The translations under genes were made by a program, and so were the position numbers. A model generated the notes under the pieces. It saw nothing but the letters and a program-made list of their open reading frames with translations, made no database searches and was not told where the DNA came from. A DNA stretch of 9,086 nucleotides from an uncultured beta proteobacterium (GTDB taxonomy: Bacteria; Pseudomonadota; Gammaproteobacteria; Burkholderiales; Burkholderiaceae). The first letter of the stretch is position 1, and each line of letters opens with the position of its first letter. The stretch covers positions 1 through 9,086 of the forward strand of contig CAJAFJ010000052.1 of NCBI GenBank assembly GCA_903938955.1. The letters are read 5' to 3'. Below, one piece after another: positions 6,436 to 9,086 of the stretch.

Positions 6436-8451
6436 ATGACGACAGCACCGCTTTTCCGGCCACAAAACATCACCCCGTCGCGGCAGCAGACAGAACTGCA
6501 AACCAGCAGCAGCCTGTCAATCATCGTGGACGCCAATGCCGGAGCCGCCAAAACCACCAGTCTCGCGCTCAAGGTCGCCGAGGTACTGGAGATGCAGCGG
6601 CAAAAAACAGGGCGTTATTGGCCTAAAAAAATCCTCACGCTGACCTACACCGAGGTGGCAAGACTGGCCTTCAGGCGCGCGTTGGAAAAAATCGGAGTTC
6701 CAGCGGACATCGTCAAGGAACTCTGGATTAACACCTTCGACGAATTTGCGATTTACATGCTCAATGAACTCGAAGGCAGCCGCGCCAAGGTGGTCAAGGC
6801 GCCCGAGGCGCTCAAGGACGTCATTTCGCAAAGCCTGGATGATTTGCGTGAACGTGCGCTTGAACGTGAAGACAGCCATCTGCAACTCCCCAGCTATGAA
6901 AACAGCGGTTTTTATGAGCACTTTATTCACGAGAGCTTAAGAATCAAGGGCCGGATGGTGCTCCCAACAGCGCGTTGGCTGGACGAGCGCGTCGACCCCC
7001 TGCTGGCAGAAAACACGGGCGAGGACTACACAGTGCTGAAGGTTCTGGAGCGCTTTGAACGTTTGCGCCGGCCTTCGGAAGAAGAGCCACCCCGGTTCCG
7101 CGCTCCGGGAGACGCCACCTACGATCTCGCCAGCACGGTGGGCGACCTGTCGGTGGCCTTGCCGCAAAACATGTTCTCCAAATGGCCCGGCGGTCTGCAT
7201 TTGCTTTGCGTCGATGAGTTTCACGACATGAACGAGGCGATGTTCACCCTGCTCAGGCGCTTGTTGGAAAGCAACCCGAATGCCGCCTTTTGCGGTGTGG
7301 GCGACCCCGACCAGGTGCTGCACCAAAAGGCCGGCGCCGAGCCCAAGTTCATGGACGCGGCCTACTTTGCACAGGCAACAGGGCGTCAAGCCAGCGTCAT
7401 GCACCTGCCAGGGTCGTACCGGTTTTCAGCCAGCCTCGCCGAATTGGTCGGCAACCTGGCTGCAAAGCAGTACGCCTCTTTTGCCAAGCGCGAAACCTTG
7501 GTGCATTCATTTTTCTATGCCGCACCGCTGGAATGCGCCCAAAAAATCGTTGAAGACGCGTCAGCATGGAAGGCCCAAGGCCGACCAATGAACCAATTTG
7601 TCGTCTTGCTGCGCCACCCGCACCAGTCCGTTTTGATTGAAAACTTTTTGCTGGAGCAGGGCATCCCGTACCGCACCTACCCCTTCCCCACCTATCTCCA
7701 CCGCCCGGAGGTGCTGATGGTCCGGGCCTTGCTGGCGGTAGCCCGCCCGGAGTTTGAACTGGTGCAAAGCCCCAGCGCCCGCCACCGCATGGTACAGGCG
7801 CTGGTCGATTTTGCAGGCGTGCAACTTGATTTTGCGGACAACGAAAGCGAGTCTCCGGACGAACGCCTCAGGCGGGCCGTCCAGGAGATTCTTCACGATC
7901 AAACCTTGCTTGTCACATTTCTCAAACGACAAGTGATTGCCAAGGCAGACCCCGCCATTCGCCGTCACCTTGAAGCGGCCATGGCCGTGGCGGCGACGCA
8001 GCAAGGTGACACCATGTTTGACCACCTGCTCCATGCACTCGACATGTCGGCTCTGGCTGCCCACCGCTGGGTGGAACGCCAGCGCTGTGCGGATGCCGTG
8101 GCACACCTGGAAGGTTTGAAACAAGCGGCCCAGATTTTTGACAGCGCAGCGGCTTTCTTTCGCCACATCAATGCGTTGGAGCTGTCCTACGAAAAACAAG
8201 GCGATGTCAAAGTGCAAAAAAACTCCCTCATCCTCACCGACATCCCGTCAGTCAAGGGACTGGAGTTTGAGCGGGTGACGATTCCCTACATTGAGCGCGG
8301 TGAGTTCCCGGCCGATGATGGCGGCACGCTGGACGATGAGCGCAACCTGATGTATGTAGCCATGACACGCTGCAGCCATGAACTAACGCTCATGTTCAGC
8401 CAGAAGCGCCCTAGCGCGTTTGAGGAAGCCATGCTGTCAGAGCGCGATTAG
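6436..8451 (+). CDS. UvrD/PcrA-like SF1 DNA helicase
   Basis: A 671-residue ATP-dependent helicase with the SF1A motifs in order. They are: Q-like 'ITPSRQQ' (12-18); motif I 'NAGAAKT' (34-40); Ia 'LTYTEVARLAF'; Ic 'INTFDEF'; II 'VDEFHD' (259-264, Asp260/Glu261); III 'GVGDPDQ' (287-293); IV 'GSYRFS' (326-331, Arg329); V 'SVKGLEF' (605-611); and VI 'YVAMTRC' (640-646, Arg645). Motif I is unusual: the canonical GKT is AKT. In motif V the usual His before KGLE is Pro604. The protein ends about 25 residues after motif VI, so no nuclease or UvrD Tudor-like tail is present. It is shorter than UvrD (about 720), and the region between motifs Ic and II is divergent. ATG at 6436 is the first in-frame start. 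It is divergent from the Zorya-like operon and may act in phage DNA handling or repair; this link is inferred from position only. Confidence 0.87.
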   Translation: MTTAPLFRPQNITPSRQQTELQTSSSLSIIVDANAGAAKTTSLALKVAEVLEMQRQKTGRYWPKKILTLTYTEVARLAFRRALEKIGVPADIVKELWINTFDEFAIYMLNELEGSRAKVVKAPEALKDVISQSLDDLRERALEREDSHLQLPSYENSGFYEHFIHESLRIKGRMVLPTARWLDERVDPLLAENTGEDYTVLKVLERFERLRRPSEEEPPRFRAPGDATYDLASTVGDLSVALPQNMFSKWPGGLHLLCVDEFHDMNEAMFTLLRRLLESNPNAAFCGVGDPDQVLHQKAGAEPKFMDAAYFAQATGRQASVMHLPGSYRFSASLAELVGNLAAKQYASFAKRETLVHSFFYAAPLECAQKIVEDASAWKAQGRPMNQFVVLLRHPHQSVLIENFLLEQGIPYRTYPFPTYLHRPEVLMVRALLAVARPEFELVQSPSARHRMVQALVDFAGVQLDFADNESESPDERLRRAVQEILHDQTLLVTFLKRQVIAKADPAIRRHLEAAMAVAATQQGDTMFDHLLHALDMSALAAHRWVERQRCADAVAHLEGLKQAAQIFDSAAAFFRHINALELSYEKQGDVKVQKNSLILTDIPSVKGLEFERVTIPYIERGEFPADDGGTLDDERNLMYVAMTRCSHELTLMFSQKRPSAFEEAMLSERD

Positions 8452-8452
8452 T

Positions 8453-8668
8453 GGCCCCCCGTGTCTAGCACCGGCATGCCGCACGCCAGGCCCTAGGTCT
8501 GTGTAACGGCACGCACATGATGCGCATCACGCTGGGCCAGTACCTCCACCACGATGCGCCCCCATCAGCATGCAGAATGGTGTGAATTGACGGCAGATTC
8601 CTATCAATCCGTATGTCCATGTCCACAATGCTGCCACGCACAGAAATGACCATGCCTTGATTTAACAA
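8453..8668 (-). pseudogene. 5' remnant of an F-type (alternative, N-ATPase-like) ATP synthase beta-subunit gene
   Basis: Read on the minus strand, the remnant gives 'MVISVRGSIVD' then 'LPSIHTIL'. After a one-base frameshift near the G run at 8559-8563 it gives 'RIVVEVLAQRDAHHVRAV', then 'GLACGMPVLDTGG'. This follows the N-terminal order of F1 beta subunits: G-x-V-x-x-V-R-G-S-V-V-D, LPxI, EVLAQ, VRGIAL, GLARGM and DTGGP. The 'VRGS' and 'EVLAQ' spelling is closest to the alternative, N-ATPase-type AtpD as I remember it. Lesions are the frameshift, a TAG at 8495-8493 where Gln (CAG) is expected, about two codons missing before it, and a duplicated hexamer ATGTCC (8613-8624) adding two codons. 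Only about 70 of some 460-480 codons remain. Similarity stops at the helicase stop codon. The nucleotide-binding part is absent, so it cannot be functional. Confidence 0.75.
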
Positions 8669-8750
8669 GCCCTCGTGCACGGTCGTCCATCCTAGTATCG
8701 CGTCCAAAGGTGCCAGAAAGCATAGAAAACTGTTCACAAGGACTTTCAGC

Positions 8751-9068
8751 TCACACGCCCCAGACGACATCCTTACCTGCTTGCACGCTGGTTCTAAGCA
8801 AATCAATAAACGGCGCTGTGCGTTGACGTAGCATGACGCTGTCACCTTCGGTCTCCACCAACAGTCCAGGATTTGCACGACGGGTGGCTTCGACCGCCTC
8901 GTGTACCACGATAGCCGCTTCCAGCGCCGCAATGGCTGCCGGCATCTGCGCCACCGTAATAACTCCCTTAGGCGCAGATTCCTTGCCGATGATGGAGAGC
9001 ATTTGTTCGGCATTCAACTGCTGCATGATGACCTCTGCAGCTGCTTGGGATTTGAATTTGAATAGCAT
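8751..9068 (-). CDS. DUF1840 domain-containing protein
   Basis: A small cytoplasmic protein of 105 residues, full length for the DUF1840 family. It begins 'MLFKFKSQAAAEVIM', continues 'MLSIIGKESAPKGVITV' and 'MPAAIAALEAAI', and ends 'LRQRTAPFIDLLRTSVQAGKDVVWGV'. The start 'ML(F/Y)xFKS', the 'GKxxxPxGxIT' turn and the C-terminal 'DVVWGV' are the parts I recognise from this family, which is common in Betaproteobacteria. No function is established to my knowledge. The ATG at 9068 is preceded by a purine-rich TGAAAG. The atpD remnant lies about 80 bases downstream on the same strand. It looks like ordinary core-genome content and probably marks the chromosome side of the accessory block. Confidence 0.85.
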   Translation of the reverse strand: MLFKFKSQAAAEVIMQQLNAEQMLSIIGKESAPKGVITVAQMPAAIAALEAAIVVHEAVEATRRANPGLLVETEGDSVMLRQRTAPFIDLLRTSVQAGKDVVWGV

Positions 9069-9086
9069 GATTCACTTTCAAAAAGT

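Noticed and set aside
7561..8217. 218-codon minus-strand open frame inside the helicase gene
   Set aside because: It is antisense to helicase motifs IV-V and shows no recognisable domain.
8465..9013. 182-codon minus-strand open frame
   Set aside because: It is a composite. Its first part is the DUF1840 gene read out of frame, and its end runs through the first frame of the atpD remnant and out of the true beta-subunit frame after the frameshift. It is not one gene.

Overview
The window is GC-rich and proteobacterial. Its accessory families (DUF3348, DUF802, DUF2894, DUF1840, and the ParB-like 'DGHNRY' protein) point to a Betaproteobacterium, most likely Comamonadaceae of the Rhodoferax/Polaromonas type. 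The taxonomy is inferred from protein families only. No rRNA, tRNA or CRISPR array was seen.

Layout. (1) Positions 3-740 (+) hold the 3' part of a ParB-like DNA-binding protein, followed by a hairpin at 741-762. (2) Positions 791-1732 (+) encode a complete EamA/DMT-family membrane transporter. (3) Positions 6137-1704 (-) are a tightly coupled four-gene operon: DUF3348 protein, MotA/ExbB-like protein with a long tail (DUF802), MotB/OmpA-like protein, DUF2894 protein. Its last codons overlap the 3' end of the transporter gene tail to tail. (4) Positions 6138-6435 are a divergent intergenic region with several dyads and an 11-bp direct repeat. (5) Positions 6436-8451 (+) encode a UvrD-like SF1 helicase. 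(6) Positions 8453-8668 (-) are a decayed 5' fragment of an F-type ATP synthase beta-subunit gene, ending exactly at the helicase stop codon. (7) Positions 8751-9068 (-) encode a DUF1840 protein.

Main interpretation. The four-gene operon has the architecture of a Zorya anti-phage defence system. ZorA is a MotA-like stator with a long cytoplasmic tail, and ZorB is a MotB-like stator with a membrane Asp and a peptidoglycan-binding OmpA domain. The DUF3348 and DUF2894 companions fit the variant described as type III. In the Zorya model, an ion-driven ZorAB motor anchored in the cell wall senses phage injection and signals through the ZorA tail to cytoplasmic effectors. Here the presumed effectors or adaptors are the two DUF proteins. 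The divergently oriented helicase shares the control region and may be a further component or a separate gene of the same island; that link is inference. The atpD fragment at the right edge suggests that the helicase/Zorya block replaced or inserted into older sequence.
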